Positions 8,974 to 18,393 are shown, counted from the stretch's first letter. The stretch is 53,024 bases of DNA from Bacteroidales bacterium (GCA_024689285.1 JAILDR010000126.1:1-53024); one strand, 5' to 3'. The notes: generated by a model from the letters alone, not told the origin. A program made the numbers and translations.

Positions 8974-8997
8974 TGTCTTTGATGATAAATTACGTTG

Positions 8998-9005
8998 CAA
9001 AGTTA
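8998..9005 (-). promoter_or_regulatory. -7 promoter box for the DUF4738 gene
   Basis: The complement reads TAACTTTG, 25 nt before the ATG at 8973; this decides the shorter start. Confidence 0.5.
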
Positions 9006-9036
9006 CTATAATCTTGCGAAATAACAAAACTTACAC

Positions 9037-9044
9037 TAAATTTG
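9037..9044 (+). promoter_or_regulatory. -7 promoter box for the TlpA-like gene
   Basis: TAAATTTG matches TAnnTTTG and is followed by an A-rich leader of about 80 nt that contains the 7-bp tandem repeat. Confidence 0.45.
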
Positions 9045-9085
9045 CACGCAATATGACGGCGAATCATAACATTTAATGAAGAATT

Positions 9086-9134
9086 AAGAATGAAGAACGA
9101 AGAACGAAAAATGAAGAACGAAAAATGAAAAATG
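9086..9134. repeat. 7-bp tandem repeat in a leader, seven units
   Basis: Seven units of 7 bp alternate between AAGAAYG and AAAAATG with no gaps. The last unit supplies the ATG at 9132 for the following gene. A 7-bp unit is not a multiple of three, so copy-number change alters leader length but would not shift the frame of that ATG. Confidence 0.7.
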
Positions 9135-10148
9135 AATAAAGATATGAAGAAGGTTTTATTTGGAGGCTTGTGCGTTATCCTGGCACTCGCCTCATGCAAT
9201 GGGAAAGGAAAGACAAATGGTGAGGGCTATCTGATTGACGGTGAGATTTCCGACATCAAGGATGGCATGGTGTATCTGAAAGAGTATCAGGACAAGAACT
9301 TTATCCTGGTGGACTCGGCTGAAGTAGAAGGAGGCAAGTTCGAATTCCGAGGCTTTGCCCTGCAGACACTGGCCTACGGACTCACCACCGACAAGGAGAG
9401 CAACAATCCACTGGTGTTCTTCCTCGGAAACGAGATGATGAAAATCAATATGAGCGAGGAAAAGAAAACACTCGACATTGAGGGCTCGCCCATCAATACG
9501 CTCTATCAGGAAACAGTAGGCAAGGTGGGCAAGGAGGGCTTCGACATCAACGAATTCACAGACGCCAATCCTGCTTCTGCCCTTGCACCTTATTATATTA
9601 TGAGGAATCTGGCATGGGGATTGGATCTCAACCAGCTTCAGACGCTACGAAGCAAACTCGACAAGTCGCTTGACAACAATCTGTATGTGCGCCAGATGGA
9701 CGACCTGATTGCCAAGAAAGAAGCGGTGCAGGTGGGTAAGATTGCTCCCAACTTCACCCTACCCGACCCAGACGGCAAGCCCGTTAGCTTGAAGGACTTC
9801 CGAGGCAAATACGTGCTGGTGAGCTTCTGGGCTGGCTGGTGCCCCGACTGCCGCAGGGAAAACCCCTTCATTGTGGAGGCATACAACAAGTATAAGAACA
9901 AGAACTTCACCGTGCTGGGTGTATCCATCGACCGCAACCGTGAAACTTGGCTAAATACAGTCGAGAAGCAAGGCTTGACCTGGACACAGGTGTCCGACCT
10001 GAAGTATTGGCAGAGTGACGTGGTGAACCTATACGCCATTCGTTGGGTACCCACAGGCATCTTGCTCGATCCTGATGGCCGCATCCTAAACATCAGCCTC
10101 AACGAGGATGAGTTGGTCAAGAATCTTGCCAGCGTATTCGAGCAATAA
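9132..10148 (+). CDS. DUF4369/TlpA-type thioredoxin-fold lipoprotein
   Basis: 338 residues; the lipobox LALASC puts the lipidated Cys at residue 22. Residues ~30-130 look like the DUF4369 beta-sandwich that often precedes a TlpA domain in Bacteroidota. The TlpA/AhpC-like domain (about 195-338) has WAGWCPDC with redox cysteines 237 and 240 and the cis-Pro loop in IRWVPTG. It should act as a thiol-disulfide reductase or isomerase anchored in the periplasm. An ATG at 9144 would give a more usual signal peptide (MKKVLFGG); 9132 lies in the upstream repeat. The gene ends just before the sigma-54 regulatory region. Confidence 0.88.
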   Translation: MNKDMKKVLFGGLCVILALASCNGKGKTNGEGYLIDGEISDIKDGMVYLKEYQDKNFILVDSAEVEGGKFEFRGFALQTLAYGLTTDKESNNPLVFFLGNEMMKINMSEEKKTLDIEGSPINTLYQETVGKVGKEGFDINEFTDANPASALAPYYIMRNLAWGLDLNQLQTLRSKLDKSLDNNLYVRQMDDLIAKKEAVQVGKIAPNFTLPDPDGKPVSLKDFRGKYVLVSFWAGWCPDCRRENPFIVEAYNKYKNKNFTVLGVSIDRNRETWLNTVEKQGLTWTQVSDLKYWQSDVVNLYAIRWVPTGILLDPDGRILNISLNEDELVKNLASVFEQ

Positions 10149-10162
10149 AGGGGTTATTCTTT

Positions 10163-10225
10163 GACAAATTGTCTGCACACATTGACAAATTTGCATACAT
10201 TACCTCCATTCATTGACAAATTGTC
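10163..10225 (+). promoter_or_regulatory. three palindromic upstream sites, probable activator binding sites
   Basis: GACAAATTGTC occurs at 10163-10173 and 10215-10225, and a variant GACAAATTTGC at 10184-10194. Each full site is a GACAA-N-TTGTC palindrome, and TTGACAAATT is common to all three. The starts are 21 and 31 bp apart, close to two and three helical turns, so all would lie on one DNA face. They end 13 bp before the sigma-54 -24 element. A role as enhancer sites for a sigma-54 activator is inferred; a repressor is possible. Confidence 0.6.
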
Positions 10226-10238
10226 ATTACATTCCGCA

Positions 10239-10253
10239 TGGCACACAACTTGC
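10239..10253 (+). promoter_or_regulatory. sigma-54 (RpoN) promoter
   Basis: TGGCAC, five bases, then TTGC match the -24/-12 consensus with exact spacing. The predicted transcription start is near 10265, leaving a leader of about 75 nt. No TAnnTTTG box is seen between the upstream gene and 10340. Confidence 0.7.
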
Positions 10254-10339
10254 CTTTATATAAGTGCAAGCCGCAACGAAAGCGGCGAACAGAATGTAAA
10301 ACAATTAAAAGAACTAAAATAAAAATGGAGGTATTAACT

Positions 10340-10762
10340 ATGTTACCAGCAATGTTTAGAAACACTTGGTTTCCTACAGTGTTCGACGATTTTGATTTCA
10401 CACCTCATGCCAGCACAACCGCACCGGCAGTAAACGTAATGGAAAATGAAACGGCATACACCATGGAAGTGGCCGCTCCTGGCATCAAGAAGGAGTTTTG
10501 CCGTGTAAACATCAACGAAGACGGCAACTTGAGCATTGCCATCGAGAACAAATGGGAGCATAAGGAAGAGGATAAGCAACAGAAGCAGCACTACCTGCGC
10601 CGTGAGTTCTCTTACTCAAACTACCAGCAGAACTACACCCTGCCAGAGGATGTTGACAAGGAGCATATCTCAGCAAAGGTTGAAAACGGCGTACTCACCG
10701 TGGTTCTGCCTAAGTTCAAGAAGGAAGAAATCAAGAACGCCCGCACCATCGAGATTTCATGA
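10340..10762 (+). CDS. small heat-shock protein, Hsp20/alpha-crystallin family
   Basis: 140 residues from the ATG at 10340. The start is chosen because GGAGG lies 8 nt before it and because the family usually begins a few residues before a WFPTVFDDF-type motif; an ATG at 10325 is in frame. The alpha-crystallin domain (about 35-130) has MEVAAPGIKKEF, a central HYLRREFSYS strand and the GVLTVVLPK motif with the conserved A-x-x-x-N-G-V-L pattern. It is an ATP-independent holdase chaperone in the cytoplasm. Expression is probably driven by the sigma-54 promoter upstream, unusual for this gene family outside Bacteroidota. A strong hairpin terminator follows. Confidence 0.93.
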   Translation: MLPAMFRNTWFPTVFDDFDFTPHASTTAPAVNVMENETAYTMEVAAPGIKKEFCRVNINEDGNLSIAIENKWEHKEEDKQQKQHYLRREFSYSNYQQNYTLPEDVDKEHISAKVENGVLTVVLPKFKKEEIKNARTIEIS

Positions 10763-10800
10763 CGCTTATCAGTATTTGATACGAGTGTCATTCATAAAGA

Positions 10801-10830
10801 AAAGGCTGCTTTTTGCAGCCTTTTTCTTTT
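10801..10830 (+). terminator. rho-independent terminator after the small heat-shock gene
   Basis: GGCTGC (10804-10809), a T5 loop and GCAGCC (10815-10820) form a perfect stem, extended by A/T pairs and followed by TTTTTCTTTT. Confidence 0.85.
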
Positions 10831-10924
10831 ATCCTTACAGAACAAATGCAACCATTAGTTCACAGTTCTTTGTAAAAAATGCAATTATTACCACAATCTT
10901 TCATGCGTTTTGCAAAAAAAATTG

Positions 10925-10932
10925 TATCTTTA
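10925..10932 (+). promoter_or_regulatory. possible -7 box for the cytidylate-kinase-like gene
   Basis: TATCTTTA is one base off TAnnTTTG and lies 28 nt before the ATG at 10961. Confidence 0.35.
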
Positions 10933-10960
10933 CACCCAAATTTACTAATTAGCATGTGTC

Positions 10961-11596
10961 ATGAACAAGAACGAGCAATTTGTTATTACAATTAACCGTG
11001 AATTAGGTAGCGGTGGTCGTACCATTGGTCTGAAGTTGGCTGAGAAATTGGGTGTACCTTTCTACGACAAGGCTGTGATCAATGCCTTGGAGAAAAAATA
11101 CAACATGAGCGTGGAGGAAATTGAAAAAACGAAAGGTCGCAGCTATACCTGGTGGGGCGAGTTTAAGCAGTTCTGGAAGGATACGGATTATTCCAACCTG
11201 TATGCGGTTGGTGAAATGGGTGAAATCACTCAGAAACCCACCAGTTTCGATTTGTTCAAGGCTGAGGAGGAGATCCTGAGTGACATTGCCGAACAAGAAT
11301 CGTGTGTGGTGGCAGGCCGTTGCGGCTTCTATGCCCTGCGCAACCACCCCAACCACCTTCATGTGCTGATTCAGGCTTCGATGGATTTCCGTGTGGAACG
11401 AGTGGCACGTAAGCAGAACATGACTCCAGAAGAGGCTCGCAAGACAATCGAGAAGGTTGACAAGATGAGAGAGAACTACGTGAATGAATATACCGGCAAA
11501 TCGCGATACGACACACGCAACTATCAGTTGGTGATTGCTGCCGACGGCAAGACAGAGGATGAGATTGTGGAACTGATTCTGCAATACGTTGGCTGA
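10961..11596 (+). CDS. cytidylate kinase-like family protein
   Basis: 211 residues with an N-terminal phosphate-binding loop in RELGSGGRTIG, the pattern of the cytidylate-kinase-like family (AAA_26) rather than true Cmk. LGVPFYDK and the later CVVAGRCGFYAL and VARKQNMTPEEA segments fit the same family. The substrate is unproven; a nucleoside monophosphate kinase or related phosphotransferase role is likely. It is followed after 47 bp by an SLC13 permease, a pair I infer to be cotranscribed. Confidence 0.8.
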   Translation: MNKNEQFVITINRELGSGGRTIGLKLAEKLGVPFYDKAVINALEKKYNMSVEEIEKTKGRSYTWWGEFKQFWKDTDYSNLYAVGEMGEITQKPTSFDLFKAEEEILSDIAEQESCVVAGRCGFYALRNHPNHLHVLIQASMDFRVERVARKQNMTPEEARKTIEKVDKMRENYVNEYTGKSRYDTRNYQLVIAADGKTEDEIVELILQYVG

Positions 11597-11643
11597 TGAC
11601 TAACGGATGACATAGTAGGGCATTAGATAAGGTAAAGGAAGTT

Positions 11644-13446
11644 ATGTTTGAATCTTTGTTTCAAGAAGTTGTACTGGGGGTGAGCATAGGTGGATGGGTA
11701 ACCATCCTAACTATGGTGAGCATCTTTGTGGTGATGGCAAAATCGCACATTCCTACCGAGGTGGCTTTCCTGGGTGCTCTGACGGTATTGCTGGTGTTGG
11801 GTATTGTTGACGAGGAGGAAGGTATGGCTGGCTTCAGCAGCGAGCCAGTGGTGGTGAATGCCGCCTTTTTTGTGATTATAGGCGGACTGATGCAGACTGG
11901 TGTGCTTTACTGGCTGACAAAGAATGTGCTGGGCGAAGCACGCACATTTACAGGAGCTATCATCAAGCTGATGATTCCTACCAGTGTATTATCGGCCTTC
12001 CTTGGTTCAGGAAATGTGGTGTCGTTGTTGATTGATGCTGTAAAAATATGGTCGCGCAAATTGAATCTATCGCCCTCTAAGTTGCTGATGCCCTTAAGCT
12101 ATGCTGCCTCACTGGGTGGCATGTGCACCTTGCTTGGCAACTCATCCAACCTGATGATTGCTGGCTTATATACCACTCATACGGGTCATTCAATGAACAT
12201 CTTCGCCCCGATGTTGCCAGGCATAGTCCTCACCGTATGTGGTATGTTCATAGTGGTACTGATGCAACGCCTCATTCCCGAAAGGAAATCGGCCGACGTT
12301 TCGTTCGAATCAACCAGCGATTATACCGTTGAACTATTAGTGCCTACAGACAATCCGCATGTAATGGAAACAGTAGAAGAAGCTGGGCTGTTCAACCCCA
12401 AGGGCGGTTCGCTGATTGAGATAATGCATTTCGACCGCGAGATTGTGATGCCTGTGCCCAAGGACGAACCTGTAATGGGTGGCGACCGACTGATTTATGC
12501 AGGTCAGATCAACGACCTGTTGGAACTGAAGCGTACCCACGGCCTGGTGGCTGCTGCCCATCATGTTTGGAGCATCAACGAGATTGATACGAAGCGACGC
12601 ATGCGTACAGCTTACGTTACCTTTGGCAGTGAGCTGATTGGTGAGTCAATGGCTAACAGCAGCTTCGAAAGTATGAACAATGTGGTGCTGGTAGCTGTGG
12701 CCCGTCAGGGACATCGTGTGGAGGGTTTGCCTCGCGAGATTACGTTACAGGCTGGCGACACGTTGCTGTTGGAGTGTCCTTCCAAGGGTGAGAGTCAACT
12801 GGAGCAGGCCAACCGCCGTTCGCTGAAGTTCTTCGACAGCCATTTTGTGCCACAGCTGGGTCCGAAAACAGTAACCTCGGCCATTGTGCTGACACTGATG
12901 TTCCTCATATCCACCTTCAAGATTCTGCCACTGATTACCGCCTCGATGCTTGCCGCAGGCATACTGATGATGGCTGGTTGCTGCCGCATTAACGATGTGA
13001 CGAAATACATTGAGTGGGATTTGCTGCTTGTTCTAGGTTCTACGATCGTGTTCTCTACAGCCATCACTAAGACGGGTGTCGCCAGTTTCGTGGCTACCAC
13101 AGTGCTGGATCTCTGTAGTTCTAACCCATATATGGTGATGCTTGTGATGTGCTTGCTGGCCTCTATTGTGAGCGAGTTCATCAGCGATGTAGGTGCTGGT
13201 GCGGTGTTCTTCCCCATCATATATCAGCAGGCTATCCTATTGAATTGTGACCCGATGCCGTTTGTAATGGCACTGATGCTGAGTGTAGCGCTAAGTTTCG
13301 CCTCACCCATTGGCAGCACTACCCACATGTTGGTGTTTGGCCCAGGCTCTTACCATTTCACCGACTTTGCTCGTCTGGGTACTGTGATGCATTTGATTCT
13401 GTTGCCCGTGATGCTTATTCTGGTTTGTTTATTATATCCTTTTTAA
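11644..13446 (+). CDS. SLC13/DASS-family permease with two TrkA-C domains
   Basis: 600 residues. N-terminal membrane helices (about residues 10-205) and C-terminal ones (about 400-600) enclose a cytoplasmic insert with two RCK-C/TrkA-C-like domains (about 225-300 and 315-385; note IYAGQINDLLELK and the LQAGDTLLLECP ends). This layout is typical of bacterial SLC13 permeases for sulfate, dicarboxylates or other anions coupled to sodium. SNLMIAG and the C-terminal SPIGSTTHMLVFGPG are the paired re-entrant signature segments. The transported ion is not determined. gmd begins 6 bp after the stop. Confidence 0.85.
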   Translation: MFESLFQEVVLGVSIGGWVTILTMVSIFVVMAKSHIPTEVAFLGALTVLLVLGIVDEEEGMAGFSSEPVVVNAAFFVIIGGLMQTGVLYWLTKNVLGEARTFTGAIIKLMIPTSVLSAFLGSGNVVSLLIDAVKIWSRKLNLSPSKLLMPLSYAASLGGMCTLLGNSSNLMIAGLYTTHTGHSMNIFAPMLPGIVLTVCGMFIVVLMQRLIPERKSADVSFESTSDYTVELLVPTDNPHVMETVEEAGLFNPKGGSLIEIMHFDREIVMPVPKDEPVMGGDRLIYAGQINDLLELKRTHGLVAAAHHVWSINEIDTKRRMRTAYVTFGSELIGESMANSSFESMNNVVLVAVARQGHRVEGLPREITLQAGDTLLLECPSKGESQLEQANRRSLKFFDSHFVPQLGPKTVTSAIVLTLMFLISTFKILPLITASMLAAGILMMAGCCRINDVTKYIEWDLLLVLGSTIVFSTAITKTGVASFVATTVLDLCSSNPYMVMLVMCLLASIVSEFISDVGAGAVFFPIIYQQAILLNCDPMPFVMALMLSVALSFASPIGSTTHMLVFGPGSYHFTDFARLGTVMHLILLPVMLILVCLLYPF

Positions 13447-13452
13447 TAAAAT

Positions 13453-14556
13453 ATGAAGCGAGCTCTGATTACGGGTATCACTGGACAGGATGGCAGCTAT
13501 TTGGCTGAGTTCTTGTTAGAAAAGGGTTATGATGTTCATGGAACGATTCGTCGCTCATCGGTGGATTTCCGTGAACGCATAGCACATCTGGAGGGTTGCC
13601 CTCATTTTCACTTGCATTATGCAGATATGACCGACTCTATGAGTGTGTTAGGAGTCATCAGGAATATACAACCCAACGAGATTTATAACTTGGCGGCACA
13701 GAGTCATGTACAGGTTTCATTCGATTCGCCCGAATACACGGTGAATGTGGATGCGGTGGGTATCTTGAGAATCTTAGAGGCTGTGAGGCAGCTTGGACTT
13801 ACCGATTCTTGCCGCATCTATCAGGCATCGACATCGGAGCTGTATGGCAAGGTAGAACAAGTGCCTCAGAATGAAGACACTCCATTCCATCCATATAGTC
13901 CATATGCAGTGGCCAAGCTATATGGGTATTGGATTGTAAAGGAGTATCGAGAGGCTTACAACATGTTTTGCTGCTCGGGAATCCTCTTCAACCATGAAAG
14001 TGAGCGACGCGGTGAAACGTTTGTGACCCGCAAGATTACCTTAGCGGCGGCAAGAATTTCTCAAGGCTTGCAGGACTGCCTTTATCTGGGGAATATGGAT
14101 AGCCTCCGCGACTGGGGTTACGCCAAAGATTACGTGGAGTGTATGTGGCTTATCCTTCAGCAAGAAAAGCCAGAGGACTTTGTGATAGCTACTGGCGTTC
14201 AACACAGCGTAAGAGAATTCACTGAGTTGGCTTTCAAACATGTTGGCATTGAGCTGAAGTTTGAGGGAAAAGGAATTGATGAGAAGGGCATTGTAGTGAA
14301 AGGTCCAGAGAAACTGATTGGCAAAACGGTTGTGGCTGTTTCAGAAGATTTCTATCGTCCAACGGATGTGGTGAATCTTTGGGGTGACCCTACCAAGGCT
14401 AAAGCCAAGTTGGGTTGGAACCCATCCAAGACCAGCTTCGAGCAATTGGTACAGCTGATGGTGGAGCATGATATTGCCAAAGTGGCAGCTGAAGGTGTAG
14501 CTGCGAAAGTCAGAACGAATTTGGCAGAATATCTTGAGAAAGGAATCGTCAAGTAA
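13453..14556 (+). CDS. gmd: GDP-mannose 4,6-dehydratase
   Basis: 367 residues, normal family length. NADP-binding TGITGQDG at 7-14, RRSS at 33-36, and the catalytic Y151-x3-K155 in [12 protein letters not shown] after STSE. It converts GDP-D-mannose to GDP-4-keto-6-deoxy-D-mannose in the cytoplasm, the first step to GDP-L-fucose. The next gene, 26 bp on, encodes the enzyme for the second step. Product use in surface glycans or glycoproteins is usual for Bacteroidales. Starts 6 bp after the permease gene, so it may share its transcript. Confidence 0.96.
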   Translation: MKRALITGITGQDGSYLAEFLLEKGYDVHGTIRRSSVDFRERIAHLEGCPHFHLHYADMTDSMSVLGVIRNIQPNEIYNLAAQSHVQVSFDSPEYTVNVDAVGILRILEAVRQLGLTDSCRIYQASTSELYGKVEQVPQNEDTPFHPYSPYAVAKLYGYWIVKEYREAYNMFCCSGILFNHESERRGETFVTRKITLAAARISQGLQDCLYLGNMDSLRDWGYAKDYVECMWLILQQEKPEDFVIATGVQHSVREFTELAFKHVGIELKFEGKGIDEKGIVVKGPEKLIGKTVVAVSEDFYRPTDVVNLWGDPTKAKAKLGWNPSKTSFEQLVQLMVEHDIAKVAAEGVAAKVRTNLAEYLEKGIVK

Positions 14557-14582
14557 TCTTATACAGAAATCACAGATATAAT

Positions 14583-15782
14583 ATGCTTGATAAACACAGT
14601 AAGATTTATGTAGCGGGACATCGCGGTTTGGTGGGATCTGCCATTTGGAACAACTTGAAGAAGAGAGGATACACGAATCTGGTGGGGCGATCGCATGAAG
14701 AGCTTGATTTGATTGATCAGCTGGCAGTGAGGAAATTCTTTGATGAAGAACGTCCTGATGCTGTGGTGCTGGCTGCTGCCTATGTGGGTGGTATCATGGC
14801 CAACTCATTGTATCGTGCCGACTTCATCATGATGAACATGCAGATACAATGCAACGTGATTGGTGAGGCTTATGCCCACGGAGTGAAGAAGTTGTTGTTC
14901 CTGGGTTCCACCTGCATCTATCCAAAAGATGCTCCACAACCCATGAGCGAGGATTGCCTGCTGACATCACCCGGGGAATATACCAACGAGGAATATGCCA
15001 TAGCCAAAATTGCGGGACTGAAGATGTGCGAGAGCTATAACCTCCAATATGGTACGAACTATATTGCGGTGATGCCCACCAACTTGTATGGTCCCAACGA
15101 CAATTTCCATTTGGAGAACAGTCATGTGATGCCTGCGATGATGCGAAAGATTTACTTGGCGAAGTTGATTCACGACGGGGCATGGGATAAGATTGCCATC
15201 GACATGAACAAACGACCCATTGAAGGTATTGATGGTACTGGATTAACTGCCAATGTACAACGGGAAATGGTCAACGGAAAACGGTCAATGGTTCTTGATG
15301 TTTTGGCAAAGTACGGCATTTACGATAATCGCGTTGTTCTGTGGGGTACAGGCAGGCCATTGAGAGAGTTTTTGTGGAGCGAGGATATGGCTGATGCCTC
15401 GGTGTATATACTGCTGAATGTGAACTTCAGCGATATCATTGGCATTGAGAAGTATTCATCTGTACATTATGGCGCTACTACAGATGGAGCTGTGGATAGA
15501 AACCAGTCGAAGGGAAGAGGTGGCGCTATCCCATCATTAGGAGAAATTCGAAATTGTCACATCAATGTAGGCACAGGTAAAGAGTTGACTATTCGCGAGT
15601 TGTCTGAATTGATTGCAAAAACTGTAAACTACGAGGGCAGCATTGAATTTGATGCTTCGAAACCAGACGGCACCATGCGCAAGCTTATCGATGTTTCGAA
15701 GCTGCATTCATTAGGGTGGAAGCACAAAGTGGAAATAGAAGAGGGCGTGAAGAAATTGTTTGAATGGTATCAGAAGTCTTAA
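14583..15782 (+). CDS. fcl: GDP-L-fucose synthase
   Basis: 399 residues. The N-terminal GHRGLVG (12-18) binds NADPH, and S109, Y138 and K142 form the epimerase/reductase active site in GSTCIYPK and EEYAIAKIAG. It makes GDP-L-fucose from the product of Gmd. It is about 75 residues longer than the Escherichia coli enzyme; the extra length falls around residues 200-235 and 285-315, a form common in Bacteroidales. The stop codon overlaps the stop of the convergent ABC-F gene inside the tetranucleotide TTAA (15779-15782). Confidence 0.95.
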   Translation: MLDKHSKIYVAGHRGLVGSAIWNNLKKRGYTNLVGRSHEELDLIDQLAVRKFFDEERPDAVVLAAAYVGGIMANSLYRADFIMMNMQIQCNVIGEAYAHGVKKLLFLGSTCIYPKDAPQPMSEDCLLTSPGEYTNEEYAIAKIAGLKMCESYNLQYGTNYIAVMPTNLYGPNDNFHLENSHVMPAMMRKIYLAKLIHDGAWDKIAIDMNKRPIEGIDGTGLTANVQREMVNGKRSMVLDVLAKYGIYDNRVVLWGTGRPLREFLWSEDMADASVYILLNVNFSDIIGIEKYSSVHYGATTDGAVDRNQSKGRGGAIPSLGEIRNCHINVGTGKELTIRELSELIAKTVNYEGSIEFDASKPDGTMRKLIDVSKLHSLGWKHKVEIEEGVKKLFEWYQKS

Positions 15783-17584
15783 CCTTCAAGTTCCGACAGT
15801 TCTAACCAACGGAAAGACTTTTCATCCAGTTCAGCTTCCAATTGCGGGAGGCGTTTTGACTTTTCCGTGAGAGCCTCAACAGATAATGTGCCGCTACAAA
15901 GATCGGCTTCTATCTGCTTCTTCTCAACTTCCAACGCTTCAATATCCTTTTCTAGTTGTTCAAATTCACGGCGTTCCTTGAACGACATACGACGTTTATC
16001 GTTTTGGCGCTGACGTTCAGGCTTAGGGGTTTCCTGCTGCTTTGCTTTCGTCACCTCACGGTCGTAGCGATCTCTCTCCTCTTTCCACGCACGATACTGC
16101 GTATAGTTGCCAGGGAAATCACGGATATCTCCTTGGCCGTTGAACACCAGAATATGATCAACCACTTTATCCATGAAATAGCGGTCGTGACTCACCACAA
16201 TCACACAACCTCCAAAACCCTGCAGATAATCCTCCAACGCCTGCAACGTCATGATATCAAGGTCATTGGTAGGCTCATCCAAGATCAGGAAATTAGGGTT
16301 TCGCATCAATACCGTACAGAGATAAAGACGGCGACGCTCCCCCCCACTGAGCTTATAAATGTAATTATGTTGCGTTTCGGGCGAGAAAAGGAAGTATTGC
16401 AGGAACTGTGACACACCTAATCGCTTGCCATTTCCCAGCTCCACCACCTCGGCAATATCGCGCACAGCATCAATCACTTTCATCTGATTGTTGAAGTGCA
16501 TACCCTCTTGTGAGTAATAGCCAAAGCGTACTGTGGAACCAATCTCCAAGTTGCCACTATCCAACGGTAACTCGCCTAAGAGAATCTTCAGAAACGATGA
16601 CTTGCCTGTGCCGTTATTACCCACGATGCCCATTTTCTCGTAACGAGAGAAAATGTAAGAGAAATCGTCGAGAATCTTCACGTCGCCGAACGACTTACAC
16701 AGGTTGTCGGCCTCGAAAATCTTATTGCCAATATAAGCCGACTTTACATTCAGCTGCACCTTATCGTCGTAGATTCGCTGCTTCGCCACTTTCTCCAATT
16801 CGTAGAAAGCCTCCTCACGATAGCGAGCTTTGTGGCCACGAGCTTGCGGCATACGGCGCATCCAATCTAACTCAGTGCGATACAAGTTGTTGGCGCGTTC
16901 AATCTCCACTGCCTTGGCATCCACTCTCTCCTGACGTTTCTCCAAGTAATAGGCATAGTTGCCGTCATATTGAAACAGCGACTCAGCATCCAGCTCAATG
17001 ATATGGTTGCACACACGATCAAGGAAATAGCGGTCGTGTGTCACCATCAGCAACGTCATTTTGCTGCGTCGCAAGTAATCTTCCAGCCATTCCACCATAT
17101 CGAGATCGAGGTGATTGGTCGGCTCATCCAAAATAAGCAATTCGGGATCATTGATGAGGGCATTCACCAGTGCCACACGTTTCAACTGTCCTCCCGACAG
17201 CTCTGAAACGGGTTGTTGTAAATCAGTGATCTTCAACTTGGTGAGTAGCTGTTTAGCAGCCAATTCATAATCTTTATGTGGATCAACGATGCAACTGCCG
17301 TGTTGCAGGCAAGCTTCAAGCACGGTGAGATGGGAAGGGTAATGAGGTGTTTGTGGCAAATAACCCATACGCAGGTCACGACGGAAAGTGATCTTGCCTT
17401 CATCGTAGGGTTCCTCACCAACCAAAATGTTTAACAACGTGGATTTCCCAGTGCCATTCTTAGCAATGAGTCCAACGTGTTGGCCTTCGGTAAGTCCGAA
17501 GCTGATGTCATGAAACAACACCAGCACTCCAAACGACTTTCTGAGGTGCTCAACCTGCAATACGGGATTCTGCGTAAGTGCCAT
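15779..17584 (-). CDS. ABC-F family ATPase (Uup-like)
   Basis: 601 residues with two ABC domains and no membrane segments. Walker A motifs are GKNGTG-like (AKNGTGKST near residue 40) and GNNGTGKSS near 320; signature loops LSGGQLKR and LSGGERRR; Walker B ends in DEPTNHLD and DEPTNDLD. The linker between the ABC domains (about 200-290) and the C-terminal coiled coil (about 530-600) fit Uup-type ABC-F proteins, which act on ribosomes or rRNA-associated processes. It is the last gene of the minus-strand run. Its ATG overlaps the upstream stop by one base (TGATG). Confidence 0.88.
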   Translation of the reverse strand: MALTQNPVLQVEHLRKSFGVLVLFHDISFGLTEGQHVGLIAKNGTGKSTLLNILVGEEPYDEGKITFRRDLRMGYLPQTPHYPSHLTVLEACLQHGSCIVDPHKDYELAAKQLLTKLKITDLQQPVSELSGGQLKRVALVNALINDPELLILDEPTNHLDLDMVEWLEDYLRRSKMTLLMVTHDRYFLDRVCNHIIELDAESLFQYDGNYAYYLEKRQERVDAKAVEIERANNLYRTELDWMRRMPQARGHKARYREEAFYELEKVAKQRIYDDKVQLNVKSAYIGNKIFEADNLCKSFGDVKILDDFSYIFSRYEKMGIVGNNGTGKSSFLKILLGELPLDSGNLEIGSTVRFGYYSQEGMHFNNQMKVIDAVRDIAEVVELGNGKRLGVSQFLQYFLFSPETQHNYIYKLSGGERRRLYLCTVLMRNPNFLILDEPTNDLDIMTLQALEDYLQGFGGCVIVVSHDRYFMDKVVDHILVFNGQGDIRDFPGNYTQYRAWKEERDRYDREVTKAKQQETPKPERQRQNDKRRMSFKERREFEQLEKDIEALEVEKKQIEADLCSGTLSVEALTEKSKRLPQLEAELDEKSFRWLELSELEG

Positions 17585-18393
17585 CAGATGATATGATCAT
17601 AGATTTCAACGAGATTCACGACCTCGCCGTTCTTCACTTTGCTCCACACCAGCTTTACTGGATCGATCATCTTTTCATCAGACAAGTTCAGCAAAACGGG
17701 TACTTCACGACTTCCATCAATCAATGTGCGCCACTCTACGCCATCCACCTCGTTGGTAAGGATTACACAAAGAGTGATACCCAAGGCAACCCATGCATCC
17801 CGCTTGCGAGGATTCAGTGAGCCATTGTCAATGATTTGCTGCATGTGGCGAATATCACTTTCTTCACCACGAAAATCTTTCTTCAACTGTTTCTTGATTT
17901 CCGACTGCACCCAATCGTAAGCCTCATCAATCTGGTAAATCTCCATCAGTCGAACAGGAATGGTCTCGGCTTGATACTTCACACCAGGATAACGCAGTTG
18001 CAATGAAGCGATTACGTCCTGTGCCTTACGGATAGAAGCACCTTGAGGAGTGGCAAACGATACTTCGAAAGCCACATCACCGATGCCAGTCACCCACTGA
18101 TGGTTCTCGTAGGCCTCTCCCTCTTCTGTAAAGACCTCGCAACTATAGGCGCATGGCAACATACCTACTGTAACAGCCTGAGCACGGCGACTATTCCTCA
18201 ATTCTTCGTTGACAGCAACTTGGCCATAGTCGGCTTGTTCACCACGAAAAGCAGAGATGCGGAAATTACCGTCCCAATCATTGGGATTATAAAAGAGGAA
18301 CGAATCCTCACCACCCTCAAACTCATTCCAATCGGCTGGGTAAGTCATTGAGAACCAAGCACCAGGTGCGATAAATTTCTTACCTTTATTCAT
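17584..18393 (-). CDS. DUF3805/DUF3806-like protein
   Basis: 269 residues, no signal peptide or membrane helix. The N-terminal half starts with APGAWFSMTYPADWNEFEG and has beta-rich features like DUF3805, the C-terminal half from about residue 150 resembles DUF3806. The function is unknown. It overlaps the PqqD-like gene by 8 bp and the ABC-F gene by 1 bp, so all three are translated from one message. Confidence 0.65.
   Translation of the reverse strand: MNKGKKFIAPGAWFSMTYPADWNEFEGGEDSFLFYNPNDWDGNFRISAFRGEQADYGQVAVNEELRNSRRAQAVTVGMLPCAYSCEVFTEEGEAYENHQWVTGIGDVAFEVSFATPQGASIRKAQDVIASLQLRYPGVKYQAETIPVRLMEIYQIDEAYDWVQSEIKKQLKKDFRGEESDIRHMQQIIDNGSLNPRKRDAWVALGITLCVILTNEVDGVEWRTLIDGSREVPVLLNLSDEKMIDPVKLVWSKVKNGEVVNLVEIYDHII

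Noticed and set aside
10238..10339. Upstream extension of the small heat-shock frame to 10238
   Set aside because: It would begin on the -24 element of the sigma-54 promoter; the ATG at 10340 with GGAGG before it is better.
14583..15782. fcl considered a fusion because of its length
   Set aside because: The extra residues fall as two insertions within one SDR fold, a common form in Bacteroidales.
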